A stretch of 64,000 nt of DNA, taken from assembly GCA_037954325.1 (NCBI GenBank), contig JBBMNZ010000027.1:4319501-4383500 (forward strand), written 5' to 3'. The stretch is from Fistularia commersonii (Eukaryota; Chordata; Actinopteri; Syngnathiformes; Fistulariidae). The position numbers and the translations under genes were made by a program. This document shows positions 51,932 to 63,700 of this stretch, piece after piece (position 1 is the first letter of the stretch; each line of letters begins with the position of its first letter). The notes below the pieces were generated by a model. That model ran no database searches. It saw only the letters and a list, made by a program, of their open reading frames with translations, and was not told where the DNA came from.

Positions 51932-53612
51932 TCAGCTTTGGTCCACTCGGGAATACTTCCCCGATTGTATTCTACATAAATGCGCTGAAGTGATTTCTAA
52001 AGCAAGTGTCCATCCAGAGGTCACCTGCCGGTTTCCGATGGATAAAACATTTCGTAGGCGTTTGTTAAAAAGCGAAAAAGAAATCCTTTTCTAAGAGGCA
52101 CTGATGGGTTTCTGTGTACTCGAACCCCTAGTAGATCCATAAGAGCCTGGTTCCTCACTTTGTCAGCACATCTGGTTGTTTCTGCCAAGAATATCTAAAC
52201 TGAATTAGAAGCACACCCGTGAGTGTGTGTGGGAAGGCAGTTCTCAATGTGTGCACACATGTGCATAAAGAGACAACTGCCTTCAACAGGAGTAACGAGT
52301 TTTATTGTGCACCGTATGTCGCACAGTGTAAGAAGTTCTCCAATTGAAAAATGTAATAACTACAGCCTCAAAAAAAGAACGGCTTATTGACATCGTAGCT
52401 CGGTGTAAAATCCTTAAATTGGAGCTAACGTGCTAATGCAAACATCCGAAATCCAATTGAAGTGATTGGCGGCTCTGCGATTTCTAAAGAATGCATTGTA
52501 CTTCTTCCTATTTGCCAACTAAGAATTACCAAAACCGAAGGGCATGAAGTTTCCTTAAGATTGCAACATTTTGGCTTGTTTTCAGAAATCCGGCACAGGC
52601 ACACTTTTCACCTCGATCTCGTATCCAGACCGAGACTCTGAACCATTTTACAGAGGCAAAGTCTGCGTTCACGTTTGAGTTCGAGCAAACCTGCCGGCGA
52701 GCAGCTTTAAGTAAACCCCGTGCTTCCGAAGCACCTGACGCTGCGGAGAAGCGCTCGCTGCCACCCCAACGCCGTCACCCAACTAAAGTAAGAAAAGGAA
52801 GAGGATCTTTAACTGTGCCAGACAGCGCCTCCGGTTCTCCGGCTAACACTTCACTGGCACTAAAGCGCGAAGGCTTACGGATTTCGAATGTTTAAAGAAA
52901 TTTCGACCCGCTCGTGGGTGCGGTGGAGGCTTTTTCTCTTTATATCATTGATTTATTATCAAGCTCGATGTTGCTTCAGTCCTGCCTTAGGGTCTAGTCT
53001 GGAGGGATCAATATGAAGTTGGACGGAGTTAATAGGAGCAATATCTTTGGAGTAACCAAAGACAATCATTTAAATGTCGTCGGTCTCGTGATAAGTCACT
53101 TTTGCTTTTTCAGCTTGTCACAATCCATCGACCCTCTCAAGTTATTAGTGCATTAAGTTGATCATGATTTGTGATTTTGCTGGTTTAGAAGATGTGCGGC
53201 AGCGCCCTGTAGGTCAGCAGCCGCGGAGGGAGGAGGCAGAATGTATCCCATCTCCATTAACTTAAGGGCTGAATCAGATCTACGTGCATCTGTGTTTGCA
53301 CACGCTTATCTAAGTAAACATGAAACACTTTGTGTCGGGGGAGGCTGTTTAGCGGAGAGACTCAGACAACTCTCCTGATCTCCCCCCGCCTCCTCATGAG
53401 GTTCCCGGCCTGTGGCTGCACACCGTACCTTACAGATTTGTGACCTATGAATAATGTACATGAATGACTATCTTAAATGGGACAATAACGCTAAAATAAG
53501 GCCTATTTTTGTACAATATGAATGGTGCAGTGTAATTTCTTGTAATTTAAAGATTTTTTGCTTTTGTTTTCTCCTTTTTATTTAATTGATGTCAATTATA
53601 GATTCTACTAAA

Positions 53613-53618
53613 AATAAA
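53613..53618 (+). terminator. Candidate distal poly(A) signal AATAAA for FURIN
   Basis: Canonical hexamer, followed about 20 nt later by a T/GT-rich stretch (TTTGAATGTGTTTTTATTC) that fits a downstream element. If used, the 3' UTR would be about 4.4 kb. Confidence 0.5.
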
Positions 53619-54365
53619 GATCTATGCAAATTTGAATGTGTTTTTATTCACTTATCAGGAGAGTGAAAATGACTCGTCGATGTTTGAGAACCAGAGCGAG
53701 TCAAAGCGTCCATAGTGTCCGTGAGCGTGGCAGAGTGGGCCGAGGTGAAGGCGGGTTCGGGGTTTCGCAACGAGAATCCCCGCCTCTAATCGACCTGCAT
53801 GTACGAGCGTATGTCGTGTGGACTGCAGACACTTTTTTCTATTTGCTTTGCAGTCAAAAGTTTGTCCGGATGCATGTGGTTCTGGGCGGGCGGGCGGACG
53901 GATGTGCATGCGTGTGGTCGGACTCCAACACACTGAACAGAGAGTCAGTGGCAGATTCATTCAAAGGTCCGTTCAACTTCAGAACGTAGATCCCTTTTGA
54001 TATTTGTTTGTGTAAAAACCAACAGTGCTTTATTGTTTTTTCCTACATATTAGTTACCTCACATTACCAAAAGATCCCATTCCTCTTTCTCACCAGACAA
54101 GTGGTTAGGGGTATCACAAAAGTAGAAAGAGAAGTTAATGTCATTTCATTACAGTGAAATGTATTTTTGGAATTTGTCAAAGTACTCTGTGGCGACATTT
54201 GTTCTCTGTCAGTTGGACGTTCCTGTCCGCTCTCTTGTGCCAGCCTTCATGAAACCTGTTAAAATATTCCTGTTGTTATATTATTCTGATGCAGATGATG
54301 CTGATCCTTTTCCTTTCAAATTGAAACTAAATCTACAAATGCATATGAAACCCCGCTCACTTCAT

Positions 54366-54373
54366 GAGGAAGT
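54366..54373 (+). promoter_or_regulatory. Candidate ETS/PU.1 site upstream of FES
   Basis: GAGGAAGT, an ETS-family core, 148 nt before the FES start codon; a second GGAAGT core follows at 54399-54404. PU.1 control of the human FES promoter is known in myeloid cells. Use of this site here is inference from a short match. Confidence 0.25.
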
Positions 54374-54520
54374 GCTGCCTCAAGTGAACATGAAGCAGGG
54401 AAGTAACTAGTCATTGGTCACTGCAGCTGTTATCAGCTTTACTGTGTCGCCTTAGAAGACAAATAGGTACAATTGCTGAGGACGTTTCTTTGGCAGTGAA
54501 AACCCTTTCCGTACTCCGTG

Positions 54521-54745
54521 ATGGGCTTTGGGGAGGACTTCCACTGCCCGCAGGCTCACGCCGCCGTGCTGCGGCTGCTGGACTCGGAGCTTCACCTGAT
54601 GGAGGTCATGAAGAAGTGGATGGGCCAGCGGGCAAAGAGCGAGCGGGAGTTTTCGGTGCAGCTGCATCACATGGCATCCGTTGTGGAGAAGTTGGACCGG
54701 CCTCAGCTCGGCGTGGGAGTGGACTACATCAGCCAGCTCAACAAG
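54521..54745 (+). CDS. fes: FES exon: start codon and first F-BAR helices
   Basis: The ATG at 54521 begins MGFGEDF, conserved in FES/FER, and fixes the start. An acceptor-like TTTCTTTGGCAG ends at 54496, so this exon may carry 24 nt of 5' UTR spliced from an upstream non-coding exon. Donor GTGAGC at 54746; 75 codons, phase 0 out. It encodes LLDSELHLMEVMKKWMGQRA and following basic/acidic helices. Confidence 0.94.
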
Positions 54746-57700
54746 GTGAGCTCTCGGCCCGGCACAGCAACTGAACAGGAATTCATGCATTTCCTGACCT
54801 TTACCTTCGCAAAGATCGAGTTACAGAACTGCGCAAGACTGATGTAGAGATGGTGTTGTAACATTAGAAGAGCCTTCCAACTATTATGCAATGGTAGCAA
54901 CCAAGGATCTGACAACAATGCGGTTACCACTGCCTATTGAGTAATACGGCATAATGACAGAGTACTCATGTGCTGCAGATCTAGAATTCTGTAATTCTTA
55001 AATCCAAAACAAGTAACATGTTACACTCCTTTGATGAATTGTGATTAATATGTTGACATATAGCTAAGCGGGTAAACTCAACTGAGTTGAAGGATATATT
55101 CAATTCTTAGAAGAAATGCATGTTCCTCTGGTGAGATACCTTCCTGGCCTTTGTCCCACTAACCATTGACCCTTTGTGTCAGTCCTGGGGCGTCCTGGTC
55201 TCTCAGACCGACCTGCTCAGCCAGCTCATGAAGAGGTCGTCGGAGGATATTTTAAACGGCCCCATCAGTAAACTGACGCTCCTCATCAGGGACAAACAGC
55301 AGCTGCGGAAAACCTACGCAGAGCAATGGAGCCTGCTGAGACAGGAGCTGAGCAAGGTATGACACAAAGCTTGTGCACATATATACACACACACACACAC
55401 ACAGCCGTTACAATGGTTATGAATAATTTGTTACTGTCAATAGACTCAGAGTCCTGGGTGTTCCTCTTTCGTTTCATTGTTAAGCCTGAGGGCTGACTGA
55501 CGCTGTGGATCATTGTATATCGTTGGACAGATGGCCCTGGACTTGGACAAACTTTTTGTCCAGCTCAGGCCTTCCGGTGTTTTAATTCTTACCTGGCCAA
55601 GTGATCCCACAAGGACATCCCCATCTGAGCCCCGTGCAGTTTGGGGTTCCACAGGATTCTGCACTGGATCCCCTGCTGTTTTGCTCTATATGTGGCACCG
55701 CTGGGCTCCATTCTACTTCTTCTTACATCAGCAATATTTCTTTTCCTGTGCTCTGACAAGACAAAAATAATTATGATGACAAACAGATCGGCGAGTCATT
55801 TTCGTGGCAGTGTCACTCTGTCTTTGGATGAGAGCGTTATTCACTGCTGTAATAGAGTTGCGTGTTCTTTGACAGGACTTTCTTTTGACCTTTATATCTA
55901 AGAGGTCACCTTTTTCCACCTTGGAAGATCAGATCTGTCGTGCTGTTAAAGGATGCAGAAATGTCTGCATGGGTTTCTTCAGGTTTCCTCCCACATAAGG
56001 TTGATCGGACACCTTAAATTGCCCAGATATGCGAATAAGAGGGTGAATGGTTGTCTATCTATTTGGCACTGTGATAGACACAGAGCAGCAATGGCAGTGT
56101 ACAGGACTGTCTCAGAAAATTAGAATATTGTGATAAAGCTCTTTATCTTCTGTAATGCAATTACAAAAACAAAAATGTCATACATTCTGAATTCATTACA
56201 AATCAACTGAAATATTGCAAGCCTTTTATTATTTTAATATTGCTGATTATGGCATACATCTGAAGAAAACTCAAAAATCCTATCTCTAAATATGGAATAT
56301 CATGAAAAAGTTTTTTTGGATTGCATTACAGAAGATAAAGAACTTTATCACAATTTTCTAATTTTCGGAGACAGTCCTGTAGATAAGGAATAATCAATTA
56401 TTTTTTTCTGTCATCTCATTTTGGTTAATAATTAATGTCCCAGCATTTGAGGGAAAGATTTTTTAACTTTGAACGCTCAACTCACTGTTTGTAGGCAAAT
56501 TTTAACAGAGGAAAACAAATGTGACGGGTTAGTTGGGTGGATTGGCCCTGTGGTTAGCACTTCCACTTCACAGCAAGAAGGTCTGTGGTCGTAGCCCACC
56601 GGCGGGGCCTTTCTGGGTGGAGCTTGCACGTTCTCTGTGGCTGCATGAGTTTCCTACAGGTTCTCCAGTCTCCTCCTCGTCCGAAAACACACAGAAAGTC
56701 AATTGGTGACATCAAATACTGATTGACGTGTGAATAAGAGTGAATGCTTGTTTTGTCTTGTTTCCCTGGATGGCCTGGCAGCCGGTCCAGGGTGAACCTT
56801 GCCTCTTGCCCGATCACAGATGGGATAATGACCCCAAGTGCAGGATAGGTGACGTAGAGAATGGGTGGTTAGTTGTTGGTTCAGAAAGATGAAACGTTCA
56901 AGCCTGATTTTGTTGTAAAAACTTCAACTCGCCATTTTAAAGATCTCATCTGAAGTTTGAAGTTTTTACTATCCGTATCTCATTTTTCGCAAACAGCTTG
57001 ATTTATTTTTACCGATATAAAAGTTCAAAGCTCCCTGGTAGTTGTATCACGTCTTCAGCCGACTTCAACGCGTCGGTGTTCGGAGAGATGAGCTCGACTC
57101 CTGTGAGAGAGCAAAATCCGCCGCCTCCAAATGCACCGTCTGACTTTTCGACGAACGTTTTATTCTGAAATGCAAATGCGCTCTGTTGCGGCAGCTTCAG
57201 AAAGAGACAGCAGTCAAATGAAATGACGTTCAATCGACGGGAAAGAGGAAGAGTAAATGCATTTGGATGCTATTTCAAACCATCCACTCCGCTTTTTCTA
57301 TGTCTCCATTTCACTCAGCGAACGATGTGATCTTTTTCAATCAATTATCCGACCATTTTTAGTCCGATTCGCATTTTCTTACTTTGCACCTCGGATTCGT
57401 GAGTAAGTGCGCAGAGCAGCCATTTCATGTTCCCACAAAAAAAATCCAACCAGGTCGTGAGCCGTTTTCACCCGTCGGTGTTTTAAAATGACACCAGCAG
57501 CAATGGAACCGGGCTCAGCTAATTTCCTCATATCACCAATTTTTTTTTTCCTAAATTCATGTTTCACGTTCCTCTCTAGAGCATTGTGATTGTGTCTACT
57601 TCCTGTGTTATAAACGGTCACTCTCTTTCCCGTGGTTTTTTGTTTGAATGTCAGTGCTTTGTTCCTGTGCATGCGTGCACGAATGCGTGCTGGAGAGTGT

Positions 57701-60700
57701 GTGTACTAAAGCAGAAGCTTGGCTGTGTTTTGCAGGTGACCCAGACGGACCTGGAGAGGCTGAAGAGCATTTACAGGCAGGCGCTCAGAGAAGCAGCTCA
57801 GGCCAAGAGGAAGTTCCAAGAAGTCAGTAAAGGTGAGGGATTCCTGGACATTTTTCTATCTATCACTTCATCCATCTCTCCTTCTCCAAGGTCATCCTCT
57901 TCATTGAGATGTGTGTGTGTGTGTGTTCACAGGTAAGGAGCGTGACAAGGCCAAAGAGCGTTACATAAAGGCCACAGTTAAGCTCCACCAGCTCCACAAC
58001 GACTACGTCCTTTCCACCCGGGCGGCTCAGGTTTATCACCAGCATCACTTTGGCCTGATCCAACCGGCGCTGCTGGACTCGCTGCAGACTCTGCAGCAGG
58101 AGATGGTGCTCGTCCTGTAAGATCCTGTCTCGTGGGATGCATGGGATGGATCCGCTTGGAGAAATGCAAAACCTTTTTTTCCATGCACAACAGCTGAATA
58201 TCAATATGTGATAAAAAAATCAAAAAAAAAAAAATCAAAGTGATTCTTTTTAAAGGATTCAACGCTCTCCTCTCGTCTGAGCACTCCACCATTCATGTCC
58301 TCCTTTACAAACTGACAGACACTTCAGACACTTAAAAAAAAAAATCTATAAAACAAAGGAGAAGCCGGGACCCTGTGATATCTTTCATTCACATTTCCTC
58401 TCTGTTTGTCTCATTACAATACCCTCAAAACAATTTGCTCCGTATTCTCATGCACACGTAAAAGGCCTGAATAGAAACATGTTTGTCAACTACGCAAAGT
58501 CAATTAAAAATAAGGTATAGAAAATTTGAAATGAGCATGTAAAAAACAAAATTCCAAGACAAAATTGTCAGAAAATATACTGGATTTTAAAAGCACAGCA
58601 GAATAAAGCAGTGTTAAAGGGCCTCAGAATTGTATTTTGGCATTTCAACGGATCTTGCATCTCAATGCTTTCTCATGGAATTATTATATTTTGTTTTTTC
58701 TTTTATAAACATATAAATTATTTTATAGATCCCAGAACGTGTCAAACTCATCAACTTTGTATGTGCCGTCTTCTTGCTGTTTCTGGAGCAGAAAAGCGAT
58801 CTTGCAGGAGTACTTTGACATTTCCACTCTGCTCCACCACGAGGTGGTAAGCGTCCACGGGGAGATGTGCAACGCCATCATGTCCATCGACCCCGGCAGA
58901 GAGTACGAGAGCTTCGTCCAGCAGAACAGGTGGACAGACCCGGACCTTCGTGGTCGGTCGCGGGTGCGGGTCCCACCTGACGGGTCATCGGTGGTGTGTG
59001 TGACGTTTGTGTGTCCCAGGTCGGCAGGGGAGATCCCGGCTCCTGCGGAATTCGACTGTTGTCTTCTGGAGGAGACGGAGAAGCTGAAACCCAGCCAGGT
59101 TGAGCTGAACGACTTCACGCTGGAAACAATCCAGCACAAGTGAGAGGCGATAAATTGGTTCTCAAGCTGAGAACTCTCCTCCAGCTTCCTCTTTGCTTCC
59201 GCCTTGACTTCTTTAGCCTCCTGTTTCCTTTTTGTCTCCTACTTCCTTTGTAGGTCGGGCTTTAATCGCTTCCTATCCGTCCCCTGCAGGCTCACCGAAG
59301 TGGAGGAGGAGCTGCTAAATCTGGCCCGGACCGTCAGCACCCAGCAGGTGTCGGTGGAGCAGCTGGAGCTCGAGCTGGAGACGGAGAGGGACAGTGCCCA
59401 AAATAATGGTCAGAGGTAAGGGGACCACCAAGGGATAAAGTGGCTTGTGTGTGTGTGTGTGTGCCCGGTCCGTCACGGCTCACACCTGCACAGCAGCTCC
59501 TAAACAAACAGGTCTCAGGAGCCAGCAATGACCGTATGAATTATAATACAGCAATATGGTGCCGCTTCCCCTCATTTGTCTCGGCTGTCTGGGGTGTGAG
59601 GCGTTCACTGTCCCCCGGGACCGACTGAGTCATTAATAAGCTCCCAGAGGGTTTCCCTGCACAAAAGCCTAACTTTTAGAAGCCGCGCATGTGAAGGTGG
59701 CGAGGAGTTCTGCTGAGTGATCTCATAACCTGAGGTAATCTGGAGTAGCGAGCCTCCCCTAAGGTTAATGAAATGGGGTCGCTGAGAAATTAATGACATT
59801 TTCGACTTACTGCGCATTTAATAAACACATCGTGACCCTTTGACATTAACTACGTTCACAAAAACACGGTAACTTTCTGCTCACCCCCAACAAACTTCGA
59901 GGGAAGTCGTGGAACCGATATTCATCCTTTTACACGTTTTGCATGTTTTTAAACGGCAAGATGTCACAGAGACGTCTGACAAACTGCTGTTGTCTGCCTT
60001 CACTTTGTTACCTTAATTGCACAGCACAGATATTTTCATCACGCTTAGTTTTCTGCTTATTTCATTTGGAAAGACGGAAGCCTCACAGGCGCTTTGGGGT
60101 GACCTTATAGCGCCGATGAGCTGCTTATTTGCATAATAATGAACTTACATTTAAAGTCATTTCATTCAGCTTATCTATTTCCTGTCTGATTTCTCACTTC
60201 AGTCTGTGTTTCGTTTTTCCTATCGTAGTTTGACTTTTGTGTTTGCAATGTTTGTATTCGTTGCCTTTACCTCACATCACCTCTCGTGTATCTGTTCTTC
60301 ATATATTTTATAATCCCCTTTAGCGAGTGATGTCATTACTGATGCCTATATTTTCAACACCAATAGCTTCAACATGTGCATATTCGCAACCAAAATGCGT
60401 TCTGTTAAATTTCAATTTTGAAAGTTTTATTAAAATGGTTTTGTACCTAAAAACCTACAAGAATAGATGATTCTGTTGTCTGTAACTTAACAACTAAATG
60501 GCCAATCAGTAGACGTCCGTGACCTCGGCTTCAGGCAGGTCGTGTCACTGCATCAGCAACAACGCTAATGAGTTTATTTTGCCGGTTAATCATGGCATCT
60601 TATGGCCGGGGTGGAAACACGGCGCGCGGAGGGACTTCGATCCGACCGGAAATGTTCTGGTGAAGAACCTCGGGCGTTCCGCTGACCGAGCTGTGGCTTC

Positions 60701-63700
60701 AGAACGGCGCCTTGTTATTGACCGCCTCCTCAATAGGAAACTTCCGCAGATCTGGTCGCACCGACCGGCTATTTGTCGACATCTGCGTTGTCGGTTGTTC
60801 CATTGACCGGCCCGCCGACGACATCGAAGGGTCATCGAACGGTGCCGCGTGTTGTGTTTTCAGGGTCTACCAGTTCAGTAAAAGACATGCGCTGGAGGAG
60901 TGCCGGCAGCAAGTGGCGCTTTCTCAAGGCGTGAAAGCCAAGCTGGAGGTTCAGAGGTTGATACTGAAGGAGAAGCTGGACCAGCTGGGTGACAGGGACC
61001 CTCCCCCTGCTCTGCAGCTGGACACAGACCCGCTCCCACCTTCACTCAACACAAACACTGTATGTTGCCTTTTTCGCCGCTCCTCACCTTACTATCTCCT
61101 CCGCCCAGGCATGCAGAGTAACTTTGAATATTTGAAGTGTTGGTCAGCAACTGGAGGCTTCAGATGTTAGCAGTTCTGATCAGACCCTGATGATACCAGA
61201 GCCGCTTGGCGGACACACAGTTTGACAAATAACCTTCATTTTACGCTTCACGGTTCCTCGCGTAAAGTTCCCTGATCTTTCCAAAATTCGAAAGGAAATG
61301 GGAAACATGACAGGGACCCACGTGCTGGAATGAGATGTCGTGAACAGAATTCCAATCCCGGGTTTGAAATGAAAAGCTGCGGATGAAGAGGGGTCGATAA
61401 AATACGCCACAATTATTAGACTCATATTTTAATAGCAAATTTAAATGACATGTTCTTTACTGAGATGTTTTATTTTATATTAATTCATGTTTCCACTCTG
61501 CTCCATTTAAATGAGTTAATTTAGACAAAATACATGTTACAGATTCACATTGCAGTAATGATAATAAAAAACATTCATAGAAAAATATCGTAATGCTGCA
61601 TATGATTGGATTTATTCACTTCTAACACACAAACCCGGTTACACTTCTGCATTTCAAATGCATTAATAGTAAAGCAGGTTAGTCATTTAATTTAATTTAA
61701 TTTGATTTTTTTTTAATTAACTGTGTGATCTGTTTTCCAGGACTACAACCAAGCCTCTCCCAAAGTGCACAGGATCTTGAACAACCTGAGTGACCTTTTT
61801 AAATCCAAAAATGAGGTGGGTTAAACACTTTGTTCGTAGTCAGGCCGTAACTGCATCACACATTAATAGAGTTTGTATTAGCATGTTTTGCACAGCAGTA
61901 TATAAACATCATCGCCGTATTGACGCTAAAGGACATTTTTAAATGAGGTGTTATAAAGAAGGGCGCTCATCACGGCTACTCTTCCACCTCCTGAGCCAAA
62001 CAGCCAACTCTTCATCTTTTACTCAGGAAGCCTCGTGTCCCTCAGGGCATCTTTCTCTTGAGTTTCTCGCTCCAAAAGCAACACTTGACTGTTTTTCTTT
62101 AAAAAAAAAAAAATGAGATGGAACTTTCAAATATCTGCGCCACCATTAGTTCATCATAGCTGTGAGGTGATTGTGTGCAGAGAGAGGAGACCCGGTGACC
62201 CTGGAGACGCTTCTTCATCTTCATTAGGCAGCAACCGGACGGGAACATTTCTATTTTCCAACTGCAGAATTGATCAAACAAATGTTGCGCCAAATTGATT
62301 TTGTGCCACCGACCCGTTGGACTTGGAGCCAGAATTATTTGCTGATTTCCTTCTCAAGTGCAATCTTACGCTTTCACTTTCAAGTTTTGCTTTGAAGCGG
62401 CGTCTGAAAAATCACACTTGAATCCCCCGCGGTTGCGTTTATCTCCCACGTCCTCAGGTGCTCCCGCCCCTTTCCGCGCTGGAGGAGGCCGAGCGTCCGC
62501 TGAGCCAGCAGGAGTGGTATCACGGAGCCATCCCACGGCCGGAGGTCCAGCAGCTGCTGAAGAACAACGGGGACTTCCTGGTGAGGAAGAGCCAAGAGAA
62601 GCAGGGCTACGTGCTCTCCGTGCACTGGGACGGCTGCTGCAAGCATTTCCTCATCCAGAACACCGAGGTCAGTCATAGTGCTTCACAACACACGCACTTG
62701 TTTCTTTGGTTTTTTTTTGGAGGGGAATAGTCGTGGTGCTGCCGTGTTTTCATTCCGACATGTTTAAAAAAGGGTTCAAATCAGAAATGTGTCGGGGAAA
62801 GGCTTCGGCTCCCGTTAGGGCGAGTCTGGAGTTAGTCGGAGAAATAAAGGCGGCTTTCGGAGGACGGCTGAGTCACGCTCACGGAATACATGACTGGCTT
62901 GGAGCGCAGGCAGAGGAACTTTGTGGAAACTTTGAAATCCATCGAGTGGGAACACCATGGTACGCGTCTGTGAACTTGCAGTCGATTCTACAATGAATTA
63001 TGCTGCGTGTTGCTCTAAGACCGTCTAGCAGAAAGCCAACCGGAAACGTATCTTTTGAGGCGGCTGATGGGCGCGGGCGCAGGCGTGGATCCACCGAGGC
63101 TGTAAAACAAGAATTGAGGATTTTTCTTTTGCTCTCGTCCAAAGGCCTCATTTGAATCCCGCCGGGATGCTGTTGGGGCGGGTTAAATTGGGCGCTATAT
63201 CCGAGGAAATCCTCAAATATCAAGCGGCTGAAGGAGAAACGGTCCAACATTCGGGAAATTATGCAAAACCTCCAGAGGGAGTGACTTCCCCCCCCCCCCC
63301 CCCCCAGCGGGCTGACACGGGCCTCTGGGGCCTCCGGGTTGCGCTCGCTCTTCGGAACAGAACATCCGCTGGGATTCTACCGGAACAAATGGGGCCAAAA
63401 AACTCATTCGGTTTGTCGTTTTGCTCAAGTGTGACACCTTTCGTGAACACGGTCAAATGTTTATTTGCGCGATTTTGCGATAAAATAAAAACACCCATGA
63501 GCGTTCATCATCTTTCTCACACGGCCACCTGAGGTCTTGTCATTTTCTTATTGCTCAGAATTATTTGCATACTTCAGCATTTAGACAGAGTGTAACAATT
63601 CCGACTCTTCATGTTGTTTCTGCGTTCACGTGCGGTTTCTTCTGGGTTCTCCGGTTTCCTTCCACATCCCAAAAACATGGAGGTTTTTTGGAAACCCTGC

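Larger units (their letters stand above)
49276..54496 (+). other. FURIN 3' UTR (probable) and FURIN-FES intergenic region
   Basis: No coding exon recognised in 5.2 kb. Contents: a TG-rich patch at 49779-49800, a 28-A run (49923-49950), CpG-richer blocks (50880-51010, 52640-52870), and the candidate poly(A) signals listed separately. From about 53460 the sequence is AT-rich with an oligo-U and GTAATTT-type composition typical of a 3' UTR end. The FES promoter should lie in the last kilobase or in the CpG-richer blocks. A possible 5' non-coding exon end with donor GTAAGA is at 52787/52788, weakly supported. Confidence 0.6.
55357..57735 (+). other. FES intron 2, 2.4 kb, repeat-rich
   Basis: Contains a CA run 21 nt after the donor (55378-55403), a SINE-like fragment (55955-56100), a MITE (56102-56379), a fuller SINE-like copy (56526-56880) and a CpG-richer block (57040-57240). 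Confidence 0.85.
59416..60863 (+). other. FES intron 7, 1.4 kb, with CpG-rich 3' third
   Basis: A TG microsatellite (59446-59463) lies 30 nt after the donor. The middle is AT-rich. The last 340 nt (60525-60863) are strikingly CpG-dense. Confidence 0.85.

Noticed and set aside
52640..52787. FES 5' non-coding exon ending at a GTAAGA donor
   Set aside because: One donor-like motif in GC-rich sequence is too weak; the same stretch may be FURIN 3' UTR. Mentioned only within the intergenic entry.
53881..53910. GC-rich GGGCGGGCGGGCGG as FES core promoter
   Set aside because: Looks like Sp1-type sites but is short and isolated; without transcription-start data it is not supportable as a promoter.
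56526..56600. Possible tRNA gene
   Set aside because: A- and B-box-like sequences are present, but no cloverleaf can be formed; it is the head of a SINE-like repeat.
58739..59143. FES exons 5 and 6 as one exon
   Set aside because: The frame is open throughout, but family proteins join directly across the 90-nt intron and GT-AG sites exist; kept as a finding about possible retention.
60712..61170. 152-codon open frame over FES exon 8
   Set aside because: Its first third is the CpG-rich intron and its end reads past the donor at 61060; only 60864-61059 is exon.
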